DNA from: Sphaeroforma sirkka
Taxonomy: Eukaryota > Opisthokonta > Ichthyosporea > Ichthyophonida
Assembly (NCBI GenBank): GCA_001586965.3
Contig: LUCW03001059.1
Span: 10,001-31,112, forward strand
Direction: 5' to 3'
DNA: 21,112 nucleotides
Shown: positions 1 through 18,588 of the stretch, one piece after another
Layout: the number at the start of each line of letters is the position of its first letter
Position numbering within the stretch: the first letter of the stretch is position 1
Notes under the pieces: model-generated
What the model was told of the DNA's origin: nothing
Seen by the model: the letters and a program-made list of their open reading frames with translations, nothing else
Databases searched by the model: none
Program-made: the position numbers and the translations under genes

Positions 1-12
1 CCTCTTCCCTAG

Positions 13-7329
<7,317 letters not shown>

Positions 7330-7403
7330 ACACACTCGGCCGTATCAACTTAGCTAGTACGTTTATAGGAGGGGCGGGGAGAGACAACCTGTACTGAGAA
7401 AAG

Positions 7404-7409
7404 AATAAA
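7404..7409 (+). terminator. Polyadenylation signal AATAAA for the SH2-protein gene
   Basis: Canonical AATAAA lies 75-90 bases after the candidate stop codons and is followed about 24 bases later by a T-rich run (from about 7432), as expected near a cleavage site. Confidence 0.55.
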
Positions 7410-8455
7410 GATGTAGGAAGAAGGAGAACCCCTTTTTTTTTTTTTGCATTTTAAAATGCATATCAGTTGTAACACCATATGCATATTTCATTGATGTACT
7501 CTGGTAGAGTGCAGAATCATGTGGGGTGCGTTATAACTTATTGGCTGCAGCAGCACAGAGTTTGTATTGCCGGTGACAACTTAGTGAGCTAATTGCTATG
7601 TATGCTTTTAACACTTGCGGTTTGGATCATTCAAATATTGTGAATTATATGGTGTCCTAGTCCTACGGATTCACATATCAGTCCACCGTCCAGTAGAATT
7701 TATTAATTTTCTGCTCGTCTCTACTCTCTCTCACTCTTACTACTACTAGTAGTAATGAGAGAAGGCCCGAAGGGTGTCCTTAGCCCCCGATAAATCACAT
7801 GATAAACCAGTACGAGTTGTGATTAAACCACTGAATCAGGTTATCATGGGAACTATAAAAAATATGAAACATTACGTAGTAGTGTAGTACACTCTTGTCT
7901 TGTATAGAGCGAATTGATATTATAAAGAGCGGGACAAGAATGTCGATACAGTGGTAAGGATTTATCTAAAGATATTCGTAAATTAGTCCTGACGGCTGAG
8001 CCGCCCTGAGACTTCAGACTTGAGACTTGATAGAGCTGATGAGTGATGACATTGATGACTGATGGATGAGAGCCGGGGACTTGAGACTTAAGAGTTGATA
8101 CTGTCTGAGTCAGTTCGAGTCTCTAAGACTGAGACACTCTTAGTCTATTACAGTTTTCAGAGAGACTGACGGCTAACGCTGACTGGCTGAGTGAGGAATG
8201 AGCAGTGAGCACTCGGGGTTTGAGCAGTGAGCAGTTGTCAGTTGAACAAGCTTGAAGCAGGATACTTGGAACAGAAATTCCTTCTACAGAAATTCCTCTT
8301 CAACTCACTACATACTGCTCCCATATGCTCATCGTGTTACGTGGATATGTATGTAGTATGTACTCGTTCTACAATAAAAGTAAGCCTATTTCTTTAGGCA
8401 TGTTTTGCTATCGCGCGAAGACTGCTGTGTTTCGCATACTGCTAGTTAAAGTATA
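7410..8455. other. Intergenic stretch, no gene seen
   Basis: Unique sequence with no supported coding exon. It includes a T13 run, a perfect 16-bp palindrome (7445-7460, TGCATTTTAAAATGCA), a short ACTACTACTAGTAGTA inverted repeat near 7740, and a low-complexity zone at 8005-8245. The low-complexity zone holds recurring GAGACTT, GATGACTGATG and GAGCAGTGAGCA words. Confidence 0.5.
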
Positions 8456-8880
8456 TTCGAGTGCATGTGTCTGTGTCGGTGTGACTGCGTGTTTGTGTTT
8501 CTGTGCCTGTATCTGTGACTGTGTCTGTATCTGTGTCTGTGTCTGTGTCCGTGTCCGTGTCCGTGTCCGTGTCCGTGTCCGTGTCCGTGTCTGTGTCCGT
8601 GTCAGTGGCCGTGTATGTGTCTGTTTCTGTGTCTGTTTCTGTGTCTTTGTGTGTTTCTGAGTGTGTCCGTGTAAATCCGTGTGTGTTTCTGTGTGTGACC
8701 GTGTGAATCCGTGTGTGTCCATGTGTGCCCGTGTGTGCTCGTTTGTGTGTACGTTTATCTGTGTCTGTGTCAGTGCCTGTGTCTAAATCTTTGTCTGTGA
8801 CTGTGTCTGTGTCTGTGGCTCTGTATGTTTGTTTCTGTGTCTGTGGCTGTATTACATATGTGTCTGTAATGTGATGTGTG
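8456..8880 (+). repeat. G/T-rich hexamer block 1 (GTGTCT/GTGTCC)
   Basis: Imperfect GTGTCY repeats, including a nearly perfect GTGTCC run at 8545-8590, followed by GTGTGAATCCGTGTGTGTCC-like text, AAATCTTTGTCTGTGAC and GGCTCTGTATG. Shares ordered words with blocks 2 and 3. Confidence 0.9.
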
Positions 8881-8903
8881 TGGCAATATATTGTGTATGT
8901 ATG

Positions 8904-9001
<98 letters not shown>

Positions 9002-10352
9002 GCCAGCCAATATATAATAATAGCCAATATATATATGTATATTAATATATATATAATATATATGTGTAATAATATATATGTAATATGCCATATTATAATA
9101 TCATTAATCATATATGTATAATAATAATAATATGTATAATAATGTAATATATAATAATAATAATAGTAATATAATATAATATTAATTAATATGTGTACAT
9201 GTATTATAATAATAATAATAATAATTATAATATGTATATATAATTACCATATAATAATAATAATAATATGTAATATGACAATATTGTGTAATAATAATAG
9301 CCATTATATGTAATAATAATAATGTAATAACAATAATAATTGCTAATAATATAATAATATGTATGTATAATAATAATATAACATAATATGTGTATTATGT
9401 AATGTAACATATAATATGCCACCATGTATATAATAATATAATAATAACAATAATAATATGTATATAATATATATGATATTACTTAATAATAATGGTAATA
9501 ATAATATGTAATAATATGAATAAATAGGCAATATGTAATAACACATGTGATGATGATGATGATGGCGCATAGCCAATAATGTGTGTATGTATGTAATATA
9601 TGCACATAATATGTGTATGGACAATAATATGTATGTCATTGTATGTAAGTAATAACCATGCAACAATAATATATAATAATATTAATAATTGATGATGATG
9701 TATATTATTAATAATATGTATGTATGGCCGTATGTATGTTATGTACACATGACACATGTAATAATAATATGTATGTGTTGTATGATGACATATTAATAAT
9801 ATGTATATATAATGTGCCAATATATACATATATTAATATGTATAATAAATATAATATATAATAATGTATAATAAAATATAAGGGATGTATGTAATAATAA
9901 TAATATTGTGTGTGTAATAATGCGTGTGTATGCATATGTGTATGTAATAATATGTAATAATAATATATAATAATAATAATAATAGCAATAATAATGTATA
10001 TATATATATATATAATAATAGCAATATATGTATATATATATATATAATGCCATATATAATATATAATAATATTATGTATAAACATAATATTATTATTATG
10101 TGTTGCACATGTTGGGATTCAGTGATGGTTGTGTTGGTGAATATGTGCTGTGTAATATGTAATAGCCAATAATATGTATATATAATAATTATGTAATAAT
10201 ATGTATATGTAACTATATATACATATGTATATATATATTATAATATATATATTATTATTATATATATATGTATATATAACCATGTATATATATGCTATAC
10301 ATATATATATATATATGTATATAATATATATGTATATTATATAATAATATGC

Positions 10353-10405
<53 letters not shown>

Positions 10406-10440
10406 ATATGTATATATGCAATATGCATGCATAATGATGA
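8881..10440. repeat. AT-rich block 1 (TAATAA, TATG, GCCAAT words)
   Basis: A (TA)n run at about 8904-9000 is followed by TAATAATA repeats interspersed with ATATGTATG and AGCCAATAATA. The word GCCAGCCAAT occurs near 9001. Confidence 0.85.
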
Positions 10441-10824
10441 TTGGCGCGTCGTTGTACGCGTGTGTGTGTTTGTGTGTATGTGCGTGTGTGTCCGTGTGTG
10501 TTATTGAATCCAGGTGTGTGTCCGTGTGTGTCCGTGTGTGCCCGTGTGTGCCCGTATTGTGCCCGTAGTGTGTATCCGTGTGTCTGTGTCTGTGTCTGTG
10601 TCCAGTGTGTCTTGTGTCTGTGTCTGTGTCCAGTGCCTGTGTCTGTGTCTGTGTTTGTGTTTATGCGTCTGTGTCTGTGTCTGTGTCTGTGGCTCTGTAT
10701 GTATGTTTCTGTGTCTGTGGCTGTGGCCATACTGTGTGTCTGTTTTCGGTACATTTGTGTGTATATATGTATTTGTGTGTGTGCATGTGAGGGTCTGTGT
10801 CTGTTTGTGTGTCTGTGTGTGTGC

Positions 10825-10830
<6 letters not shown>
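10441..10830 (+). repeat. G/T-rich hexamer block 2
   Basis: Same order of words as block 3: GTGTGCCCGT repeats, TCCAGTG, TTTATGCGTCTGTG, GGCTCTGTATGTATG, GGCTGTGGCCAT, CGGTACATT, TATATATGTATTTGTG. It lacks the AAATCTTTGTCTGTGAC insert found in blocks 1 and 3. Confidence 0.9.
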
Positions 10831-10870
<40 letters not shown>

Positions 10871-12724
10871 ATATTATGATGATGATGTGTGTGTGTGTGT
10901 GTGTATATATGCGTATATATATATATATATAATATTATATTGATATTAAATACAGTATCAACATGTATACCATATATGTAACCACATATGTGTAGCCAGC
11001 CAATAATAATAGCATATGTATGTATAATCACATATTATTATGATAAATTAATAATAATAATACATATAGCAAAATATGTGTTGTGTAGCATTATAATGCG
11101 TAACCAACATGCATAATATGTATATATAATATGGCAGCATGTGTTATTACATCCATAATATTAATACAGCTATGTTAACAACATACACATTATAACATAT
11201 GTAATAATAAGCATAACAATAATATAACATATTAATACCATATGTAGCAATGTACATAATAATAATAATGTTATCAATATGCTTGTAATACATACAGATG
11301 TAATAATAATGACAATATTAACATTATTATGTTCGTAACATTATAAGCCAATAATAATAATATGTATGTATGGCTATGGAAAATAATATAACATATATTA
11401 ATAATAATAATAATAATGTGTGGCAACAATAATAGTATCATGCAATGACATGATATTATTGTAAGCCATGGCATGTAATCTACAGCCAATGCACAATAAT
11501 AATAATAATGTAATAATAATATGTATGTAATACAGCCAATGTAATAATGTGTTGGTGATGATGTTGGTATTATTGTTATTGTGTAGCCAGCCAATATATG
11601 TAATAACCAATAATAATATGTATGTATATGTTTGCCATACATAATAATATGTATTATGGCCAATGTATACATTTAATGCATGTAATATGTATGCCAATAA
11701 CATAATATAATAATATAATGCAATATGTAATGTATGTAATAATAATAATATGTATGTATAATATATATGTATGGAATGTATATATGAAAAATGTTGGAAT
11801 ATGTATTAGTGTGATAGTGCATGTTGTTGGTGATGTTAATATGTGTAATGTGTGTGTACATATGTAATCTGTACACGAAATGTATATGCATATGGATAAT
11901 AACAATAATACATAGCCAATGTATTGTATGTAATAATATGCAATAATAGCCAAGCAGCATAACAATTGATGATGGTTTTGGCAATAATATGTCCAGCCAT
12001 ACATATGTAATGCCATATTATTATTATTATGTAATATGTATGTATTATGTAGTATGTAATAATCAACAATATTATGTATCCATAATGTATATATGTGTAA
12101 CCAACATACATAATATGTGGCCAATAATAATGGCCATATATGGGAGATATAATATAGATAATAGGGATGTATGGCAATGTATTGTTGTTGATGGTGATGG
12201 ATGATGACATGTGATAGCCAATGCATATGTATGTAATAGCATATGTATATGTAATAGTGTACTATTATGTATAATAATAATAATAATATATATAATAACC
12301 ATATAATAACAATAACACATATTAATAATAATAATAATAATATATGTAATAATATATAATAATATGTATAATAATAATAATAATAATAATATGTGCCAAT
12401 AATAATAATATATATATCATACATTGGATATTATTTTGTTGATGTATTGGATCTTATTGTTGGCGTGTGTGTATGTGTACATGTATGTATATATGTATAT
12501 ATATATATATATAATATGTAATATTAGCCAATAATAATATATATATAACATAATAATATATGTAGCTTAATAATAATATATATATAATATGTATATATAA
12601 TAATACATAATATATGTATATTATAATAATATACATATATATATACCATATGCATATATTGTATATTATATATATATATAATATCATATATTAATATATA
12701 TAATAATGCATATACATGTGATGG
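10831..12724. repeat. AT-rich block 2
   Basis: Starts with (TA)n at 10830-10866, then TAATAA/ATGTATG/GCCAAT-rich DNA. GCCAGCCAAT occurs near 10996 and 11586. C is scarce on this strand except in GCCAAT-type words. Confidence 0.85.
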
Positions 12725-13110
12725 CTTTGCGTTTTTTGTGGCCAATGTGTGTGTTTGTGTCTGTGTGTGTTTCTGTGTGTGTCCGTGTGAATCCGTGTGT
12801 GTCCGTGTGTGTCCGTGTGTGCCCGTGTGTGCCCGTATGTGTATCCGTGTGTCTGTGTCTGTGTCTGTGTCCAGTGCCCTGTGTCTGTGTCTGTGTTTTG
12901 TGTTTATGCGTCTGTGTCTGTGTCTGTGTCAGTGCCTGTGTCAAAATCTTTGTCTGTGACTATGTCTGTGTCTGTGGCTCTCTGTATGTATGTTTCTGTG
13001 TCTGTGGCTGTGGCCATGTATGTGTCTGTTTCGGTCCATTTTGTGTGTATATATGTATTTTGTGTGTATGCATGTGAGTCTGTGTCTGTTTGTTGTGTCC
13101 ATGTATTGAT
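12725..13110 (+). repeat. G/T-rich hexamer block 3
   Basis: Closest to block 2 by landmark order (spacing of shared words about 2,240-2,290 bases) but carries the AAAATCTTTGTCTGTGAC segment also seen in block 1. Confidence 0.9.
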
Positions 13111-13134
13111 GTATATGTATATATATATATATAT

Positions 13135-13177
<43 letters not shown>

Positions 13178-14914
13178 TATACATATTGATGATATATATG
13201 TTACATGTATGTATGTATGTAATATATATGTATATGTACATATATATATATAATGTATATGTGTATTATTAATAATAATATAATATATGTATATATATAA
13301 TACATATATATATTATAATTATTATTAATATATTATATCAATAGCCAATACTGTATAATAATAATATATTATGTATGGCCAATAATAATAATATATTATA
13401 TGTAATAATAATAATAATATGTAATAATAATATATTATCAATCAATTAATAATAATAATAATATCAATAATAATAGCCAGCCAATAATAACGTATGTATT
13501 AGCAACAATAATAATAATAATACAGACATTAATAATATGTAATGTATGGATATTAGCATGTTACACACATTATTCAATGTATAATAGCCATGTAATAATA
13601 ATAATACATGTTGTAGCTAATTATATGCCATGTTATTATGTATGCCATATTAACCAATAACACATGTAATAATAATAATAATTGTGTATTAGCCAATATG
13701 CAATATAATAATATATATTACAACAATAATGTGTACATAATAATAATAATAATAATTAAACAACATGTGGTAAGGAATGTATTAGCAATATGGACAGTAG
13801 CCATATGTATGTATAATATTATGGATAATAATAATGTGTAATTATGTATGTAATAATGTGTATGTATTAACAATAATAATACCAATATATATTATACACA
13901 ATGTTTTTGTACATGTCATTGTAATATATAGCTGTATGTGTATTGGTAATAATGTACATATAACATATATGTAACATTGATGTATGTTGTAACAGTAATG
14001 CAACCAATAACATTATTGTTATATGCCAATTATTATATGTATGGTATATGGCATATGTACACCAATAATATTGAAATCATGTAACATAACTCAATATTAT
14101 AATATGCGCATAATCACATAATTGGCCAATGATGATTGTTGATGATGACAACATGTATGTATGCATGCATCTGTAATAGCAATACACATATGTAATGTAA
14201 TACGCGTATTGGCAAGCATTAGCCATTATACATGTATTGATGTTGTTGTTGATTGTTATTGATGTTATTATTGTTATTATATGTAGTTATAATAATAATA
14301 TGTAATATGTATGTATAATAACAAAACGCATAATATTAAATGATACAATAATATATATGTAGCTATTAATATCAGATATGTAATATGCATATAGCATAAT
14401 AATCAATGCAATATGTAATAATACACAATAATGGCTAATATGTTATTACATTAGCATTATGTTTATATATGTTAGCCAATAATAACATGTACATGTAATA
14501 TATATGCGCCAATAATATATAATAACATAATAACAATACATGTTATGTTATGTTATGTTTTATGTATGTCATATAGCCATTAATATGTTGTTATGTTTGT
14601 TTGTCACATTATTTATTGTATTATATTTGTTTATATATGTAATATTATATTATGTATATATATTACAGCAATATAATATAATATTAATAATATGTAATAT
14701 ATAACATATATATATATATTAATATACATGCGTTTATAATAATATGTATAATAGCGTTGATGATATGATTTGGCGTTTTGTGACGTATTGATGATATTGT
14801 ATATGTATTATAGAATGTGTATGGGATAATAATGGCCTTATATATATATACATATGTATTATATATATACATATATATATATATATATTCATATATATAT
14901 ATATATAATATAGC

Positions 14915-14946
<32 letters not shown>

Positions 14947-15175
14947 CATATTATTATATGTATATATATACATATACATGATATATTATAGATACATGAT
15001 GATGACGTGTTGTGCGTGCGTGTAGTAGTATTGTGTATTGTTGTGTGCGTGGATCCCAGACTATATATATATATATATATATACACACCAAGCCGAATAC
15101 TACAACGACATATATATATATGTGTGTGTGTGTGTGTGGATATATATATATATATATATATATATTTACAAATCT
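13111..15175. repeat. AT-rich block 3 and terminal microsatellites
   Basis: Begins with (TA)n at about 13117-13172, then TAATAA/GCCAAT words that become sparser and more diverged after about 13,900. It ends in (TA)n/(TG)n tracts at 14,840-14,960 and 15,062-15,168. GCCAGCCAAT occurs near 13,474. Confidence 0.8.
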
Positions 15176-15759
15176 TATATCAAGGTTACAATTAATACAT
15201 ACTTGTCCTCTAATAGTACTTCAATACCGTAACCCAATTGCCACCAGCATATCGTGCGTAACTATAAAATGTCTGCGTGAAGTTTGGTTTGTTGATTTGC
15301 CCGGGTATGTGCAAGATTTACGTGTGAAAAAGTTCTGAAAGAGCCAGGGCGTCAGTCAGCGGCTACTGTTTCCTGAGATTTGAAGGTGTGATTTTACGTT
15401 TGGCCCGATACACAATCATCACTATTTCAAATACGTGTATGTTTTTTAATCCAAATTATTCGTCGAAAATAGGATTCTACCTGTTTTTAAAAAGGATGTA
15501 CTCACAATCAGCTGTATATAAAATAAATTCATATCTGAATTTGAACATTGGCAGAATGTCCTGTGGGTAGCTGATGTAGGTGTCTGATAGCCAGGTGACT
15601 ATGGAGCATTCCCAATACTCTGTTTTTTAATTATTTGATTTTTCATGATTTGATCTCCATATTTCTCCATTAACTTCGTAAACATAGCCTCACAAATAGT
15701 TCAATTTAAGAAGCTCTGTGTAAAATCCAGTATTGTATTGATTAAATAATAGCCTACAA
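15176..15759. other. Intergenic stretch downstream of the protease gene, no gene seen
   Basis: Unique AT-rich DNA. A plus-strand open frame ending at 15338 contains DLPGY, a GTPase-like string, but no other GTPase motif, so I do not call it. Confidence 0.45.
15626..15631 (-). terminator. Possible polyadenylation signal (ATTAAA variant) of the protease gene
   Basis: ATTAAA on the minus strand, about 130 bases past the stop codon. No AATAAA is seen on this strand in between. Confidence 0.3.
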
Positions 15760-18588
15760 CTACTGTGATCTCAAACTACAAAATTCTCCATACCACCCCG
15801 TAGGGCATATGCACTTGAATCTATTGTGTCCATTTTGACACTTGCCAACCATGCAAGGGTCGGGATCACATTCGTCTACATCCTGCTCGCAAAGTGGACC
15901 GTATCTACCAGGCACACAGGTGCACCTGAATGTCCCGAAACGCGAGTTACGACAAGCCCCTGCAAACTGACACGGAGAGCTCTCGCAGGAATCGAACAAA
16001 GCTGTTGCACAGTCTACGCTGTCGAATCCTCCAAAGCACATGCACTCGGGTTCTGTGAGACCATCTCCTATGTCTTTATTGCGGCAGTTTCCTCTACCAT
16101 TGCAAGAGTTTTCATTCATCGCGCAAGAATTCTCTTGATTACGATTCAATAGAGGCCGGTTTTCACAATTGGTACCGTGATACCCCAGAGGGCATCTACA
16201 CATGTCCACTCCATAGTGATCCAACTCGCAAGTGCCGCCATTTAGGCACGTGCATGAGTCTATTTGACAGTTGTCTCCGCTATGGCCGGGTTTGCATTCA
16301 CACACCACGCCAAGGTGTTTGTCCCGGCACGTCACTGTATTGGCCACTACACACGTGTTAGCCGTTATACACTCATTGATATTCTGTGCACATCTGGCAC
16401 CCTTATATCCGGGGGGGCACATACAGTTGTATGTATTGTCTGCATTGGTGGTACAAAGTCCATCATTCAGACACGCATCACCGTCGGCACACGTTCCAAT
16501 ACGCGTCCCACACTGGGGCCCTGCATATCCCTCTACGCAGGTACAGGTTTTCCCAACTGTTGAGCCACTAGTCTGACACGTGACTCCGTTCCAACAGAAA
16601 CCTATTTCGCACTCTTGATTCTGTTCGCATAGTATCCCACCATACCCAGTATGACATGCACATACGAAGGAATCGATACCATTTCTACACTCTCCATGCA
16701 CGCAGGGCGCGCTTGCGCACTCATCAATGTCAGTTTCGCAATTTTGTCCGGTCATGCCAGTTCCGTCACAATTGCAAGTGTAACCAGCTGCCGAGTTGCT
16801 CGGGGAGCACTCGCCACCATTCATGCAGGGAGTTGCGTCGCACTTTGTGTTAACATCGCAAAGAGTACCACTATAACCTGCATCGCATACGCATCCGAAA
16901 GATCCTACACTATTGACACAATCTCCATGCTCACAAGGCGCATCTCTTACACATTCATTAACATCTGTCTCGCAGTTTCGTCCTTCCATACCAGTGCCGG
17001 CGCAGATACAACTATAATCATTGCCTGATATTGAGCATGTTCCACCACCGCAAGGCTTGTTTGCACATACGTGTATGCACGACTTTTTGTCACTGGAGAG
17101 TGTGTAGCCGATTTTGCAACTGCATGTGTAGGAATTTAAGCCATTCGAACAATCACCTCCCTCGCCACATGGATTACCAACGCACTGATCGAGAGCGTCT
17201 ATGCATTTGAATCCATCGTTAGAAAGTCTGAATTGTTCATTGCATTGGCAAGTGTATGAACTACCAACCTCCACACAGGTACCGCCGGCACCGCATGTGT
17301 TACTTTCACACGGGGAGTTATCATCGACAGATTGCACGTCGAAACACTGGTCGTGATACCATCCGTATATATTGGCCTCGACTTCCCTTACATGGGCAGC
17401 TATCACGTTCCGACTCGTACTACCAAACGTTAAAGATCCATTTTCTGAGTAGTACATCAAGGATGTAGGGTCTGTATTGTGTTGACAGTTGAAACTGTGA
17501 CCTACCTCGTGCGCGAAAAGCGATACCTGGGAGATGAAGAGACCGTGCAGGGTGAGTGGCGCCAATACAGCCGAATTGTAGGATTTGTCACAGGCTCCAC
17601 TAACCCAAGCTAAACCAATGACATTGTTAATTAGATTCCGGCCAGTCATCAGTACATTGAGATCATCAACGTTACCAATGATATCATCGCCGAAAGAATC
17701 AAGTATCGCGCTACCATCGGAGGTCGTTCCGTAATTTCCATTCGCAATTGCGGAGCCTGGTACCCGGGACTTTGGATATAGTTGGAATGTTATTCCTACC
17801 TGGTTTTCATATACTGTATTCATATGATTCAATTGCACCATGGTGACAGTATCTGCTTGTGATATTGTAGCCTGCGATGAGCTTAATCCTTGCAATTGTG
17901 CTAGTCGTGTTAGATAGACCTTGTCGTACGTCATTCTAATTTGTGTGACTTTGTAGATGGCCCGGCGTGCCCGGCTATGTTTATTGTGGGATGTGTACCC
18001 AAAATTGGACACTTCGTTCAACTCGTGTTCGTCATCGTTATATATTGTTGATGGAGTAATTCTGGGTAAAGTTTTGTCCTCATTTGTGTGTCGTCGCGCT
18101 TGCATTGCTCGAACTTTTCTGTTCTGGGGATACAAAGCTATATCTTGGAAGTCAGACTCTTCCAAATCTGAAGCTCTAAACAACATCGACTTTCCATCTC
18201 CGATGCCTTCAAAGATCCACGTCTCTTCTCCCCAATACACAATCATGCTGCGAACATCACCATTTGGCCTAAGTGCTACACTGCAGAGCATTTCATTCCT
18301 ATATTGCTCAGAGAAACACCTGTACGTGTACTGTCTAGTGTGTCCATCTAGCGGAGCTATTGGGTTTCGTTCTAGGCTTAAATCGACGGTCTGGGCGTTT
18401 ACAACCACATGCAGACCGATTCCATTTTCTCCTTTGAATGCCTTGGTATTGATTTTGCGCGGAGTGTTCTTCAATCCAAATGTTTTTTGGTACTTTCTAA
18501 GCTCATCAACATCATCCTGTGCCAGAATACTATCGAAGCAGAGAACGACTACTACAATGTAGAGGAATATGTGTCGTATCTGAAACAT
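15760..18588 (-). CDS. Secreted adamalysin-like (M12B-type) metalloprotease with 13 EGF modules
   Basis: A 942-codon frame with no intron and stop TAG at 15760-15762. The start ATG at 18586-18588 has A at -3 and is directly followed by a signal peptide (residues 1 to about 23, hydrophobic LYIVVVVLCF, cleavage after ILA). Residues 24-209 form a propeptide ending in the furin-type site RARR (206-209). Residues 210 to about 415 are the catalytic domain. It has the zinc motif HEVGHSFNCQH (His360, Glu361, His364, His370), a Met-turn SLMYY (Met378), and an upstream GLAWVSGACD segment typical of reprolysin/ADAMTS enzymes. Asn at the usual Gly position is as in ADAMTS. From 427 to 937 come 13 six-Cys EGF modules. 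Several have calcium-binding starts (DVNEC 542, DIDEC 620, NINEC 736, DVDEC 903). There is no disintegrin, thrombospondin or membrane segment, so it is predicted to be secreted and to cleave extracellular proteins, with the EGF tail for binding. I know of no named family with this architecture. Confidence 0.93.
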   Translation of the reverse strand: MFQIRHIFLYIVVVVLCFDSILAQDDVDELRKYQKTFGLKNTPRKINTKAFKGENGIGLHVVVNAQTVDLSLERNPIAPLDGHTRQYTYRCFSEQYRNEMLCSVALRPNGDVRSMIVYWGEETWIFEGIGDGKSMLFRASDLEESDFQDIALYPQNRKVRAMQARRHTNEDKTLPRITPSTIYNDDEHELNEVSNFGYTSHNKHSRARRAIYKVTQIRMTYDKVYLTRLAQLQGLSSSQATISQADTVTMVQLNHMNTVYENQVGITFQLYPKSRVPGSAIANGNYGTTSDGSAILDSFGDDIIGNVDDLNVLMTGRNLINNVIGLAWVSGACDKSYNSAVLAPLTLHGLFISQVSLFAHEVGHSFNCQHNTDPTSLMYYSENGSLTFGSTSRNVIAAHVREVEANIYGWYHDQCFDVQSVDDNSPCESNTCGAGGTCVEVGSSYTCQCNEQFRLSNDGFKCIDALDQCVGNPCGEGGDCSNGLNSYTCSCKIGYTLSSDKKSCIHVCANKPCGGGTCSISGNDYSCICAGTGMEGRNCETDVNECVRDAPCEHGDCVNSVGSFGCVCDAGYSGTLCDVNTKCDATPCMNGGECSPSNSAAGYTCNCDGTGMTGQNCETDIDECASAPCVHGECRNGIDSFVCACHTGYGGILCEQNQECEIGFCWNGVTCQTSGSTVGKTCTCVEGYAGPQCGTRIGTCADGDACLNDGLCTTNADNTYNCMCPPGYKGARCAQNINECITANTCVVANTVTCRDKHLGVVCECKPGHSGDNCQIDSCTCLNGGTCELDHYGVDMCRCPLGYHGTNCENRPLLNRNQENSCAMNENSCNGRGNCRNKDIGDGLTEPECMCFGGFDSVDCATALFDSCESSPCQFAGACRNSRFGTFRCTCVPGRYGPLCEQDVDECDPDPCMVGKCQNGHNRFKCICPTGWYGEFCSLRSQ

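Larger units (their letters stand above)
8456..15175. repeat. 6.7-kb repetitive tract with a large tandem unit repeated three times
   Basis: Three modules in direct orientation each consist of a G/T-rich hexamer block, a (TA)n run and a long TAA/TATG/GCCAAT-rich block. Matching landmarks (for example GGCTCTGTATG or its variant at about 8817, 10691 and 12976) give unit lengths of roughly 1.9 and 2.3 kb. No credible gene lies inside; long open frames here come from stop-free repeat frames. Confidence 0.75.

Noticed and set aside
7740-8400. Possible solo LTR (TATAAA-like and AATAAA-like sites in a region with distinct composition)
   Set aside because: No matching TG..CA ends with a flanking duplication, no second copy in the window and no coding remains.
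8325-8984. Open frames of Val-Ser or Thr-Asp repeats in the G/T-rich blocks, also at 10,441-10,932 and 12,706-13,189
   Set aside because: The GTGTCT/GTGTCC hexamer is stop-free in most frames on both strands. There is no start context, and the same block gives several overlapping frames.
9225-12424. Many long minus-strand frames rich in Tyr, Ile, Leu and His (up to 256 codons)
   Set aside because: The complement of TAATAA repeats reads TTA/TAT/ATT, which never stops. Composition is fully explained by the repeat, and the frames overlap one another.
15238-15338. Plus-strand frame with VWFVDLPGYVQDL, like the G3 motif of EngB-type GTPases, with a GTATGT donor-like site inside it
   Set aside because: No P-loop, no NKxD motif and no neighbouring exons found. 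The upstream part of the frame is microsatellite; a single short motif is not enough.
15826-18562. Plus-strand frames opposite the protease gene (up to 201 codons)
   Set aside because: They are antisense shadows of a clearly coding minus-strand gene; their Cys and His patterns mirror the EGF modules.
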